A DNA stretch of 64,000 nucleotides, from NCBI RefSeq assembly GCF_001429505.1, contig NZ_LMJW01000001.1, positions 1,118,606-1,182,605 on the forward strand. Direction: 5' to 3'. Made by a program: the position numbers and the translations under genes. This document shows positions 18,090 to 29,944 of the stretch, piece by piece. Each line of letters opens with the position of its first letter. Positions within the stretch are counted from its first letter, which is position 1. The notes beneath the pieces are model-generated. The model had not been told where the DNA came from. It searched no databases and saw only the letters and a program-made list of their open reading frames with translations. The DNA comes from Allobosea sp. Root483D1 (GTDB taxonomy: Bacteria > Pseudomonadota > Alphaproteobacteria > Rhizobiales > Beijerinckiaceae).

Positions 18090-18965
18090 ATGACCGATAT
18101 CCGCCCACGCCGCAGCGTCCTCTATATGCCGGGTTCCAATGCCCGCGCGCTCGAGAAGGCCCGCGAGATCGCAGCCGATGCGCTGATCCTCGACCTCGAG
18201 GACGCAGTGGCCCCCGATGCCAAGGAACTGGCGCGGAGCCAAGTCTGCGCCGCGGTGAAAGCCGGCGGTTATGGCAGGCGCGAACTCGTCATCCGCACCA
18301 ACGGCATCGACACGCCCTGGTTCGACGCCGACCTCGCCGCCGCGACCGAAGCAGCGCCTGACGCGATCCTGATCCCGAAGGTCTCGTCGCCGGAGACGCT
18401 GGTCGAGATCGGCCATCGCCTGACCGGGCTCTGGGCCAAGCCGGAGACGCAAATCTGGGCGATGATCGAGACACCGCTCGCCATTCTCGACTGCGAGAAG
18501 ATCGCCGGCGCCGCCCGCGATCCCGCGACCCGCCTCGCCTGCTTCGTGCTGGGCACCAACGACCTCGCCAAGGAGACGCGCGCCCGCTTCGTGCCGGGCC
18601 GGACGCCGATGCTGCCCTGGCTGACCACGGCGATCCTCGCTGCCCGCGCCCATGGCGTCGACGTCATCGACGGCGTCTACAACGACCTCAAGGACGAGGC
18701 CGGTTTCCGGGCCGAATGCGAACAGGGGCGCGATCTAGGCTTCGACGGCAAGACCCTGATCCATCCGAACCAGGTCGCGCTGGCGAACACCATCTTCGCG
18801 CCGGAGGAAAGCGAGTTGACTCGCGCCCGTGCCATCATCTCGGCCTTCGCCGAGCCGGCGAACGCCGACAAGGGCGCGATCCAGCTCGACGGCCGCATGG
18901 TCGAGCGCCTGCATGCCGAGATGGCCAAGCGGGTGGTGGCGCTGGCCGACGCCATCGCGGCCTGA
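18090..18965 (+). CDS. CoA-ester lyase, CitE / malyl-CoA lyase family
   Basis: 291-residue TIM-barrel enzyme of the HpcH/HpaI-CitE family. RRSVLYMPGSN at the start, LILDLEDAV near residue 33, the Mg ligand Glu in MIETPLAILD near 125, and LIHPNQV near 220 are typical. Members cleave or make citryl-, malyl- or beta-methylmalyl-CoA, or hydrolyse (3S)-malyl-CoA; the length is closer to the malyl-CoA thioesterase or CitE-like branch than to the ~318-residue L-malyl-CoA lyase. The nearby MaoC hydratase favours an ethylmalonyl-CoA or glyoxylate role. The start is set by GGAGAGA 5 bases upstream of the ATG; it is divergent from the DUF429 fusion. Confidence 0.85.
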   Translation: MTDIRPRRSVLYMPGSNARALEKAREIAADALILDLEDAVAPDAKELARSQVCAAVKAGGYGRRELVIRTNGIDTPWFDADLAAATEAAPDAILIPKVSSPETLVEIGHRLTGLWAKPETQIWAMIETPLAILDCEKIAGAARDPATRLACFVLGTNDLAKETRARFVPGRTPMLPWLTTAILAARAHGVDVIDGVYNDLKDEAGFRAECEQGRDLGFDGKTLIHPNQVALANTIFAPEESELTRARAIISAFAEPANADKGAIQLDGRMVERLHAEMAKRVVALADAIAA

Positions 18966-18992
18966 CAGCTTTCACGCGCGTCGCAGAAAACA

Positions 18993-19022
18993 AAAAGGCC
19001 GGGAGCGAGCTCCCGGCCTTTT
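18993..19022. terminator. Bidirectional intrinsic terminator between the CoA lyase and atpC
   Basis: AAGGCCGGGAGC / GCTCCCGGCCTT (18995-19020) forms a 12-bp stem flanked by A residues on the left and T residues on the right. It can end both the + strand lyase transcript and the minus-strand atp operon. Confidence 0.88.
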
Positions 19023-19046
19023 CAATGTCCGTCCAGTGGACCCGGC

Positions 19047-19460
19047 TCAGGCCGCCTTGCGCTGCTCGAACACGCCCTTGAACTCGCGCAGCTGCACGAG
19101 CTGGTCGTGCAGGCGCTTCTTCTCGGCCTCGTCATGCGAACCGGCATGGCGGGTCTCGGCGGTCAGGATTTCCTGATCGAGCACGGCGTTGTCGACGTCC
19201 TCGAGGAAGCGGGCCTGCTCAGCCAGGATGGTGACGCTCGTCGCGTTGACCTCAGCAAGGCCGCCCGAGACGAAGAATTCCTTGCCATTGCTGGCGCCGG
19301 TCTGAACCAGGACGATGCCCGGCTTCAGCACCGCGACGACCGGGGCGTGCCCGGCGAGCACGGTCATCTCGCCCTCGACCGACGGCACGATGACGCTGAC
19401 GGCATCGCCCGAGAACAGGATGCGCTCCGGCGAGACGAGTTCGAATGTGAAGGTGGCCAT
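19047..19460 (-). CDS. atpC: ATP synthase F1 subunit epsilon
   Basis: 137-residue epsilon subunit of the central stalk. The N-terminal beta-sandwich (TFTFELVSPERILFSGDA, then VEGEMTVLAGHAPVV) is followed by a short helical hairpin ending KGVFEQRKAA. The open frame begins 15 codons upstream, but the ATG at 19460 (MATFTFEL) matches the family start. Last gene of atpHAGDC, followed by the bidirectional terminator at 18993-19022. Confidence 0.95.
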   Translation of the reverse strand: MATFTFELVSPERILFSGDAVSVIVPSVEGEMTVLAGHAPVVAVLKPGIVLVQTGASNGKEFFVSGGLAEVNATSVTILAEQARFLEDVDNAVLDQEILTAETRHAGSHDEAEKKRLHDQLVQLREFKGVFEQRKAA

Positions 19461-19574
19461 CGCAAATCTCTCCAGGCTCGTCATGGTCGGGGCGGGCCCG
19501 GCCATCTCTGAAACCAGTGTCTTCTCGTCCAGAGATTCTCAGGGCACGCCCGAGAATGACGCTCGTAACGCCTC

Positions 19575-19596
19575 CCGGTCGGCCAAGGCCGACCGG
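19575..19596 (-). other. Perfect hairpin in the atpD-atpC spacer
   Basis: CCGGTCGGCC / GGCCGACCGG with AA at the centre, 16 bases past the atpD stop, inside the 151-base atpD-atpC gap. There is no T run, so full termination is unlikely. It could tune epsilon expression or protect the upstream mRNA. Confidence 0.5.
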
Positions 19597-19611
19597 AATG
19601 GCCCGTGAAGC

Positions 19612-22009
<2,398 letters not shown>

Positions 22010-22031
22010 TCGATCTTGTATCCCCTACCCG

Positions 22032-22112
22032 CCATTGCGAAAAGCGCAGCGACGAAGCGATCCAGACAACTGGCGGAGCGAGGCTGGATTGCTTCGCTCC
22101 GCTCGCAATGAC
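22032..22112. repeat. Dispersed palindromic repeat between atpA and atpG
   Basis: An imperfect inverted repeat fills most of the 105-base atpA-atpG gap. The left arm (from 22032, CCATTGCGAAAAGCG...) and right arm (ending 22112, ...GCTCGCAATGACG) pair with several mismatches and contain the GAAGC-GATCCAG / CTGGATTGCTTCG core. This form is typical of short dispersed repeats in Rhizobiales genomes. It is transcribed within the atp operon and could fold into a stable hairpin. Confidence 0.65.
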
Positions 22113-22114
22113 GA

Positions 22115-23643
<1,529 letters not shown>

Positions 23644-23644
<1 letters not shown>

Positions 23645-24216
23645 CAGCCGACCTCTTTCATAGCGAGACGAATTGAATTGAGCTTGGTTTTCAGGGACGC
23701 ATCGACCATGCGCGAACCCATCTTGACGACGAGTCCGCCGATGATGGCCGGGTCGACCTTGACTGAAACGTCGACATCCTTGCCGGCAACCTCCTTGAGG
23801 GCGGCAGTGACGTCCTTGAGCTGGGCGGCCGAGGGCTGCTCGGCGAGCGTGACCTCGGCGCTGACCACGCCCTTGGCCTCGGCGACCTTGGCGCGGAAGG
23901 CGCGGATCATGCCCGGCAGCGCGAACAGGCGGCGCTTGCTGGCGACGAAACCGATGAAATTGGCGGCAAGCCCGGTGATGCCGGCCTTTGCGGTGAGCGC
24001 AGCGACGGCGGAAACCTGATCCTGTGTGGAGAAGGCGGGGCTTCCGATCAGGCGCTTGAGATCATCGCTCTCGGCGATCATCGCGGCAAAGCCGTCGAGA
24101 TCCCTGGCGACGGCGTCGACGCTCTTGGCCTCGCTGGCCAGTTCGAACAGAGCCGTCGCATAGCGCTCGGCCACGCCCGAGACTGGGGACTGTTCCTGCG
24201 ATCCGCCCTCGGCCAC
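23644..24216 (-). CDS. atpH: ATP synthase F1 subunit delta
   Basis: 190-residue peripheral-stalk subunit (OSCP homologue) joining F1 to the b subunits. The helical N-terminal domain opens with [16 protein letters not shown], and the C-terminal part includes [22 protein letters not shown]. The frame stays open about 80 codons upstream with no family-like sequence; I start at the GTG at 24216 (VAEGGSQEQ), preceded by GGAAGAGAGAGCGAGAG. First gene of atpHAGDC. The 257-base gap to priA should carry the promoter, but I see no clear -35/-10. Confidence 0.9.
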
Positions 24217-24473
24217 GCTCTCGCTCTCTCTTCCAGGGGACCGCTCCGGCGACCTTCTGACGAAGGTGGAGTGCACGGCCCCGACACTGCGATGATCAAG
24301 CACACAGCAAGCCTGTTCCAGGGCTTGCGGCGCTTGGATTGCGGCGGTGCGATAGCATGGGGTTTCGGGGGGCGCAACCGACGAAACACCCGCCCCACAT
24401 GCTTTGGATGCGGTCGAAAGAAGCAGGCGGCGCAAGGCGCGGCGGCCTGCACGGCTGCGCAATGCGAATCCGG

Positions 24474-26663
24474 CTAAAGGAAGCTCTGTGGATCGACGTC
24501 GACCGCGACCCTGACCGAGCCCTTGGGCCGCGGGGCCCGCTTGAGCCAGGCGCGCAGGTAATCCTGCAGGTTGATCTCGCGCCCTGTACGCACGATCAGC
24601 CGCATGCGGTGACGCCCGCGCAGGATGGCGAGCGGCGCCTCGGCCGGGCCGAGCACGGCGACGCCGGCCGGCGCCTCGGCGCAGCGGGCCAGCGCCCGTG
24701 CATGCGTTTCTGCTTCGGCCTGCGAATTGGCCGAGATGATCAGGCCTGCGAGCCGGCCGAAGGGGGGCAGGCCGGCAGCCTCTCGCGACGCCGTCTCGGC
24801 GGCGTAGAAGCGTTCGGGATCGCCGGAGATCAGCGCCTTCAGTACGGGATGGTTGGGGTCATGCGTCTGCAGCAGCGCCCGGCCCGGCCTCTCGCCGCGC
24901 CCGGCCCGGCCAGTGACCTGCCTGAGCACCTGGAAGGTGCGCTCGGCGGCGCGCGGATCGCCCGAAGTCAAGCCGAGATCGGCATCGATCACCCCGACCA
25001 GCGTCATCCCCGGGAAGTTATGGCCCTTGGCGACGAGCTGCGTGCCAATGACGATGTCGAACTCGCCCTCGGCCACCGCCATCAGCTCCTGCTTCAGGCG
25101 CTCGGTGCCTCCAGGAAAATCACTCGACAGCACGATCGAGCGCGCTTGCGGAAACAAGGCCGCGACCTCCTCGGCGAGGCGCTCGACGCCCGGCCCGCAG
25201 GCGACGAGGCTCTCCGGCTTGTGGCAGGCAGGGCATTCATGCGGCCTTCGCTCGACATGGCCGCAATGATGGCAGACCAGCGCCCGCCGGAAGCGGTGGT
25301 CGACCAGCCAGGCCGAGCAGTTCTTGCACTGGAAGCGATGGCCGCAATCGCGGCAGAGCGTCAGCGGCGCGTAGCCGCGCCGGTTGAGGAAGAGCAGCGA
25401 CTGCTCTTTTGCTTCGAGATTGGCTTCGACCGCCTTGACCAGCGTCGACGAGAGCCAGCGCCCGCGCTCCGGCTTGTCCTTGCGCAGGTCGACCAGGCCG
25501 AGCACCGGCAGCTCGCGCCCGCCATAGCGCTCAGGCAGCTTGAGATGGATGTAGCGACCGCGCTCGGCGTTGACGCGGGTTTCGAGCGAAGGCGTCGCCG
25601 AGGCGAGGACCACGGGCGCATTCTCGATCTTGCCGCGCACCACTGCCATGTCGCGGGCATGGTAGGCGACGCCGTCCTCCTGCTTGTAGGCGGCCTCGTG
25701 CTCCTCATCGACGACGATCAGGCCGAGATCCTTGTAGGGCAGGAACAGCGCTGAGCGCGCGCCCGCCACCACCAGCGCCTCGCCCTTGGCGATCGCCGCC
25801 TGCAGGCGCTCGCGCCGGCGCCCACTCACGGCCGAATGCCACAGGCCCGGCCTGACGCCGAAGCGCGCCTCGAACCGGTCGATGAACTGCGCGGTGAGCG
25901 CGATCTCCGGCATCAGGATCACGCTCTGGCGCCCCAGCCGGATCGCCTCCGCCACCGCCTCGAAATAGACCTCGGTTTTCCCTGAGCCAGTTACACCCTC
26001 AAGCAGCGCGACCTGCCAGGACTGCTTGCGGACGAGCTCAGCGAGTGCATCGCCAACTGCGCGCTGGTCGTCGGAGAGCTGGGGTCTGGCGTGATCGGGA
26101 TCGGGCCGCGCCGCGATCGCCTGCTGCGGCAGCGCCTCGACGCTGAAGGTGCCGGCATCGACAAGCGAATCGATCACCGCCGTGCTGACCGAGGCGGCTT
26201 CCGCCAGCGCCGACTTGCCGATCAGCAACCCGCCCTCGGCCGCGGCGATGGCACGGGCGCGGGCCGGCGTCATCCGCGCCGGCGGCGCCCCGACCAGCCT
26301 GACGCCGAGCTTGGGCCGCTCCGGCGTATCGTCGGGCGGGCGGCGCAGGGCGAGCGCCAGCACCGAACCCTTGGCGGCGAGCGTGTACCAGGCGACCCAG
26401 TCGACCAGCTTGCGCAGCGCCGGATCGAGCGGTGGCATGTCTAGCTTGCCGACGACCTTCTTCAGATTGCCACCGCGGCCGGAGCCTGACTCCCAGACGA
26501 CGCCGACCGTCTCGCGCGGCCCGAGCGGCACCTGCACGACATCGCCCGGCACGAGCGTGAGCCCCGCCGGCACGGCATAGCTGTAGGCCTGGTCGAGGCC
26601 GAGCGGGATCAGCACCTCGACCGTGCCGCCACCGCCCTGCCCTTCGTCGAGCGCATCGTCCAT
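24474..26663 (-). CDS. priA: Primosomal protein N' (replication restart helicase PriA)
   Basis: 729-residue superfamily 2 3'-5' DNA helicase that reloads the replisome at collapsed forks. The N-terminal DNA-binding domain is followed by Walker A GVTGSGKTE near residue 225, the DEEH Walker B box, and the zinc-binding insert (CRDCGHRFQCKNC, CHHCGH, CPACHK) near 425-475. Helicase motif GRAGRGERPGR is near 585. priA just upstream of the atp operon is a common alphaproteobacterial arrangement. Confidence 0.96.
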   Translation of the reverse strand: MDDALDEGQGGGGTVEVLIPLGLDQAYSYAVPAGLTLVPGDVVQVPLGPRETVGVVWESGSGRGGNLKKVVGKLDMPPLDPALRKLVDWVAWYTLAAKGSVLALALRRPPDDTPERPKLGVRLVGAPPARMTPARARAIAAAEGGLLIGKSALAEAASVSTAVIDSLVDAGTFSVEALPQQAIAARPDPDHARPQLSDDQRAVGDALAELVRKQSWQVALLEGVTGSGKTEVYFEAVAEAIRLGRQSVILMPEIALTAQFIDRFEARFGVRPGLWHSAVSGRRRERLQAAIAKGEALVVAGARSALFLPYKDLGLIVVDEEHEAAYKQEDGVAYHARDMAVVRGKIENAPVVLASATPSLETRVNAERGRYIHLKLPERYGGRELPVLGLVDLRKDKPERGRWLSSTLVKAVEANLEAKEQSLLFLNRRGYAPLTLCRDCGHRFQCKNCSAWLVDHRFRRALVCHHCGHVERRPHECPACHKPESLVACGPGVERLAEEVAALFPQARSIVLSSDFPGGTERLKQELMAVAEGEFDIVIGTQLVAKGHNFPGMTLVGVIDADLGLTSGDPRAAERTFQVLRQVTGRAGRGERPGRALLQTHDPNHPVLKALISGDPERFYAAETASREAAGLPPFGRLAGLIISANSQAEAETHARALARCAEAPAGVAVLGPAEAPLAILRGRHRMRLIVRTGREINLQDYLRAWLKRAPRPKGSVRVAVDVDPQSFL

Positions 26664-26708
26664 GCGCCCGTCTCTAGCACTGATTCGGCGCGGTGTTCGG
26701 CAGCAACC

Positions 26709-28211
26709 TCAGGCCGCCGCCGGCCGCTGCGTCATCAGCTTGCGCACCGTCCAGACGAACACCGGCCAGAGCAGCGCCGCGAAGGTCATCGCCGCCAGCA
26801 CCGAGGAGACCGGGCGGCTGAAGAACGGCAGGATCGAACCGTCCGACTTGATCAGCGACGTCACGAGACTCTGCTCGACCATCGTCCCCATCACGACGCC
26901 GAGCACCATCGCCGCGACGGGATAGCCGTTCTTCTCCATCACGAAGCCGATCAGGCCGAAGACGGCGACGCACCAGACCGCGAACAGGTTGTTGCCGCCG
27001 GTAGCGAAGGCGCCGACTGCGCAGAACACCATGATCACCGGCATCACCGCCGAGCGCGGCGCGCCGACGATGCGGCTCGCCAGCCGGATCATGATGATGC
27101 CGAGCGGGATCATGATGATATTGCCGAGGATGAAGATGATGTAGAACGCGTACATGCTCGATGCCTGCTCGGTGAACAGGGTCGGGCCGGGGTTGAGGCC
27201 CTTCATGTAGAGCACGCCGATTGCGATCGCGGTGATCGTGTCGCCGGGGATGCCGAAGAGCAGCGCCGGCACCCAGCCCGAGGCGAGCGAGGCGTTGTTC
27301 GACGCACCCGCCTCGATCAGCCCCTCGGGATGGCCGGTGCCGAACTTCTCCGGCGTCTTCGAGAAGCGCTTCGACATCGCATAGCTGACCCAGGCCGCCA
27401 TGTCGGCCCCGGCGCCGGGCAGCACGCCGATGATGATGCCGACGACGTTCCCGCGCGCCTGCTGCTTCGGGTATTTCTTGGTCAGCGCCCACTGCCCCTT
27501 CAGAATGCTGCCGAGGCGGCGGTTCTGGATCTTGGGCGGCTCGCGCTCGGTCAGCGCCCGCATCACCTCGGCCAGCGCGAAGACGCCGACCAGCGCCGGG
27601 ATCACCTCAATACCCCCCAGCAGATCGGTCGAGCCGAAGGTGAAGCGCGGCACGCCGCCGGGATTGTCGATGCCGATGCAGGTGATCAGCAGGCCGAGCA
27701 GCATGGCGGCGATCGCCTTGATCGGTGAGGAGCGCGCCACCAGCGTCGCGCACATCAGCCCGAGCATGGCGAGCCAGAAATTCTCATAGGTCGAGAAGGA
27801 GAGCGCGAACTCGGCCAGCACCGGCGCGAGCACCATCAGCGAGAGCGTGCCGGCAATGCCGCCGAGCGCCGAGAACCACAGGCAGATGCCGAGCGCCGTC
27901 TCGGCCTCGCCCTTGCGCGTCATCGCATAGGCATCGTCGGTATAGGCGGCCGATGCCGGCGTGCCGGGGATGCGGAGCAGGCAGCCCGGAATGTCACCGG
28001 AGAAGATCGCCATCGCCGACGCGGTGATGATCGTCGCGATCGCCGCGATCGGCGAGAGGTAGAAGGTGATCGGCACCAGCAGCGCCGTCGCCATCGTCGC
28101 CGACAGGCCGGGCAGCGAGCCGACGACCAGCCCGTAGATGGCCGAGGCGAAGATCGCGATCATCACTTCCGGCGCGAAGACGAGCCCGAAGGCCTGGATC
28201 ATCGTGTTCAT
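26709..28211 (-). CDS. Tripartite tricarboxylate transporter permease (TctA family)
   Basis: 500-residue large membrane subunit with about 11-12 helices. The repeated TctA signatures GSLPGLSATMATALLVP near residue 32 and GVLPGAGADMAAWVSYA near 258 mark the two halves. It imports carboxylates using the membrane potential with a periplasmic Bug/TctC protein. It lies 4 bases after tctB. The substrate is unknown: tctC-type receptors bind citrate, dicarboxylates, aromatic acids and others. Confidence 0.93.
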   Translation of the reverse strand: MNTMIQAFGLVFAPEVMIAIFASAIYGLVVGSLPGLSATMATALLVPITFYLSPIAAIATIITASAMAIFSGDIPGCLLRIPGTPASAAYTDDAYAMTRKGEAETALGICLWFSALGGIAGTLSLMVLAPVLAEFALSFSTYENFWLAMLGLMCATLVARSSPIKAIAAMLLGLLITCIGIDNPGGVPRFTFGSTDLLGGIEVIPALVGVFALAEVMRALTEREPPKIQNRRLGSILKGQWALTKKYPKQQARGNVVGIIIGVLPGAGADMAAWVSYAMSKRFSKTPEKFGTGHPEGLIEAGASNNASLASGWVPALLFGIPGDTITAIAIGVLYMKGLNPGPTLFTEQASSMYAFYIIFILGNIIMIPLGIIMIRLASRIVGAPRSAVMPVIMVFCAVGAFATGGNNLFAVWCVAVFGLIGFVMEKNGYPVAAMVLGVVMGTMVEQSLVTSLIKSDGSILPFFSRPVSSVLAAMTFAALLWPVFVWTVRKLMTQRPAAA

Positions 28212-28215
28212 CGGC

Positions 28216-28740
28216 TTACCAGGGGAAAGGCAGCAGGCCGCCGGGCAACGGCACCCGCAGCAGCTTGAGGAAGATCAGGTTGATGACGAAAGGCGCGATC
28301 AGTGCCAGCGGAACCGCCAGCTTGGGCTTTGCACCGAAGGCCAGCGCCGCCGTCAGCACCATGATCCCCGCCGTCGGCAGGAAGCCCAGCTTTTCGGAGG
28401 CCAGCGCGTAGAACATCACCAGCGCCGGCGGCAGCAAGGCCAGCCAGCTGCGCCAGGCCGGCAGCGGCTCGAGATATTCCGGCGCCGTATGGCTGGCGAG
28501 GTCCGCCTCGGCCACCTCCTCGAAATGCCGGCCGACGCCGAGCACGATCAGCACGCCGCAGAGGACGAGCAGCGCGCCGATCAACGACGGAAAAGCCGAG
28601 GGACCGACCTGCTGGCCGGGCACCGGCGGCAGTTTCGAACCATAGAAGAAGGCGGCGGCGCCAAGCGTCGCGATGGCGCCGCCGGTCACGCGGTCTGACA
28701 ACAACATGCTGCGAAGTCTCGTCGAATGTGATTGCGCCAT
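28216..28740 (-). CDS. Tripartite tricarboxylate transporter TctB family protein
   Basis: 174-residue small membrane subunit with four predicted helices (about residues 15-35, 50-70, 85-110 and 120-165). The frame opens at a GTG (28779) that lies inside the hairpin downstream of tctC. I prefer the ATG at 28740 (MAQSHSTRL), though an ATG at 28707 (MLLSDRV) is also possible; none has a strong ribosome site. Middle gene of tctC-tctB-tctA. Confidence 0.83.
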   Translation of the reverse strand: MAQSHSTRLRSMLLSDRVTGGAIATLGAAAFFYGSKLPPVPGQQVGPSAFPSLIGALLVLCGVLIVLGVGRHFEEVAEADLASHTAPEYLEPLPAWRSWLALLPPALVMFYALASEKLGFLPTAGIMVLTAALAFGAKPKLAVPLALIAPFVINLIFLKLLRVPLPGGLLPFPW

Positions 28741-28764
28741 GCAGGCGCCGATTGGAGCGAAGGA

Positions 28765-28789
28765 GCGGACGGGTGTCACACCCGTCCGC
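28765..28789 (-). other. Strong hairpin between tctC and tctB
   Basis: Inverted repeat GCGGACGGGTGT / ACACCCGTCCGC, 14 bases past the tctC stop, with no T run. Such structures between a binding-protein gene and its permease genes often protect the upstream mRNA or let only part of the transcripts continue, giving more receptor than permease. Confidence 0.6.
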
Positions 28790-28803
28790 CTGTTTCGACG
28801 CGA

Positions 28804-29796
28804 TCAGGCCTTGGTCAGGCCCGCAGCCTTCATCGCCGACGCCATCGAGGTGTCGCTGTCGGCCATGAACTTGGCGAAGCCCGGCCCGTCGGCGAACTTC
28901 ATGCCGAAGCCGCGCGAGTTCATGAAGTCCTGGTATTCCTTCGAGTCGAAGGCCTTCTTCAGCGACGCCGTCAGCTTGGCCTGGATGTCGGCGGGCACCG
29001 CCTTGGGCGCGCCGATGCCGCGCCAGGCGCCGACCGAGTAGTTGATGCCCAGCGACTCGTTCAGGGTCGGCACGTCCTTGAATTGCGGATTGCGTGCGCT
29101 CGCCATGATCGCCAGTGCCTTCGCCTTGCCGGCGTCGATCATCGCCCGCGCTTCCGGCACCGAGCAGGTGACGATGTCGATGCCGCCGGCCGCCAGATCC
29201 TGCATGCCGGGCGCGGCGCCGTTCGAGGGCACCCAGGCGACATGGTCGGGCTTCAGCCCCATCGCGACCAGCCAGCCGACCAGCGCGAGGTGCCAGATGC
29301 CGCCCTGGCCGGTGCCGGACGCCTTGAGCTTGCCGTGCGGCGCGGCCTTGATCGCAGCCGCCAGCTCCTTGATGTCCTTGTGCGGGCTCGAGGCCGAGAC
29401 CTGCACGCCCGGCGGGTCCTCGTTCATCAGGCCAAGCGCGGCATAGTCGGCCGATTTCAGCTCGGTCAGGCCCTGATGGCGCATCATCGCGATCTCGACC
29501 GTCAGCATGCCGATCGTGTAGCCGTCGGCCGGGGCCGAGGCGATCGCCTGGTGCCCGACGACGCCCGAGCCGCCAGTGCGGTTCACCACGTTGACGGGCT
29601 GGCCGAGGTCTTTCTCCAGCAATTGCGCGACAATGCGCGCCGTCGCGTCGGTGCCGCCGCCCGCGCCCCACGGGCAGATCATCGTCATCGGCCGGCTCGG
29701 ATACTGCGCCTGGCCGATCGCCGGGCTTGTGATCAGCCCCGCAGCGCCGGCTGCCGCCGCGCCTTTGAGGACCGTACGTCTGCTGATTCTGCTCAT
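28804..29796 (-). CDS. Tripartite tricarboxylate transporter substrate-binding protein (Bug/TctC family)
   Basis: 330-residue periplasmic receptor. A twin-arginine signal (SRRTVLKG at residues 5-12, then an Ala/Gly-rich core ending AIGQA) suggests export in folded form through Tat. The mature part starts QYPSRPMTMICPWGAGGGTD, the usual Bug start, with GVQVSAS and PEAR elements further on. The frame opens 36 codons earlier, but the ATG at 29796 has GGGAGGGAC upstream. First gene of the tct operon; a tandem 7-base repeat at 29912-29925 lies in its upstream region. Confidence 0.9.
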   Translation of the reverse strand: MSRISRRTVLKGAAAAGAAGLITSPAIGQAQYPSRPMTMICPWGAGGGTDATARIVAQLLEKDLGQPVNVVNRTGGSGVVGHQAIASAPADGYTIGMLTVEIAMMRHQGLTELKSADYAALGLMNEDPPGVQVSASSPHKDIKELAAAIKAAPHGKLKASGTGQGGIWHLALVGWLVAMGLKPDHVAWVPSNGAAPGMQDLAAGGIDIVTCSVPEARAMIDAGKAKALAIMASARNPQFKDVPTLNESLGINYSVGAWRGIGAPKAVPADIQAKLTASLKKAFDSKEYQDFMNSRGFGMKFADGPGFAKFMADSDTSMASAMKAAGLTKA

Positions 29797-29911
29797 TCCG
29801 ATGTCCCTCCCGTTCAATCGATTTAAAATTTGAAAGCTTCTTCGCCTCGCGGCGCGGCTTCCTTGTATTCTCGCTATCAGAGCCGATTGCCGCTGGCGAG
29901 GCAACCGTCTT

Positions 29912-29925
29912 TGTATGCTGTATGC
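29912..29925. repeat. Tandem 7-base repeat upstream of tctC
   Basis: TGTATGC twice in direct succession, 116 bases before the tctC start in the 148-base gap between the tct operon and the pseudo-protease gene. Sites of this GCATACA type resemble GntR-family half-sites, but no regulator gene lies next to it. Confidence 0.35.
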
Positions 29926-29944
29926 ACGATCACGCCGGCGAGCG

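Noticed and set aside
18990-19025. The lyase/atpC hairpin as a dispersed repeat
   Set aside because: The A and T runs on both sides and position between convergent genes make a bidirectional intrinsic terminator the simpler reading.
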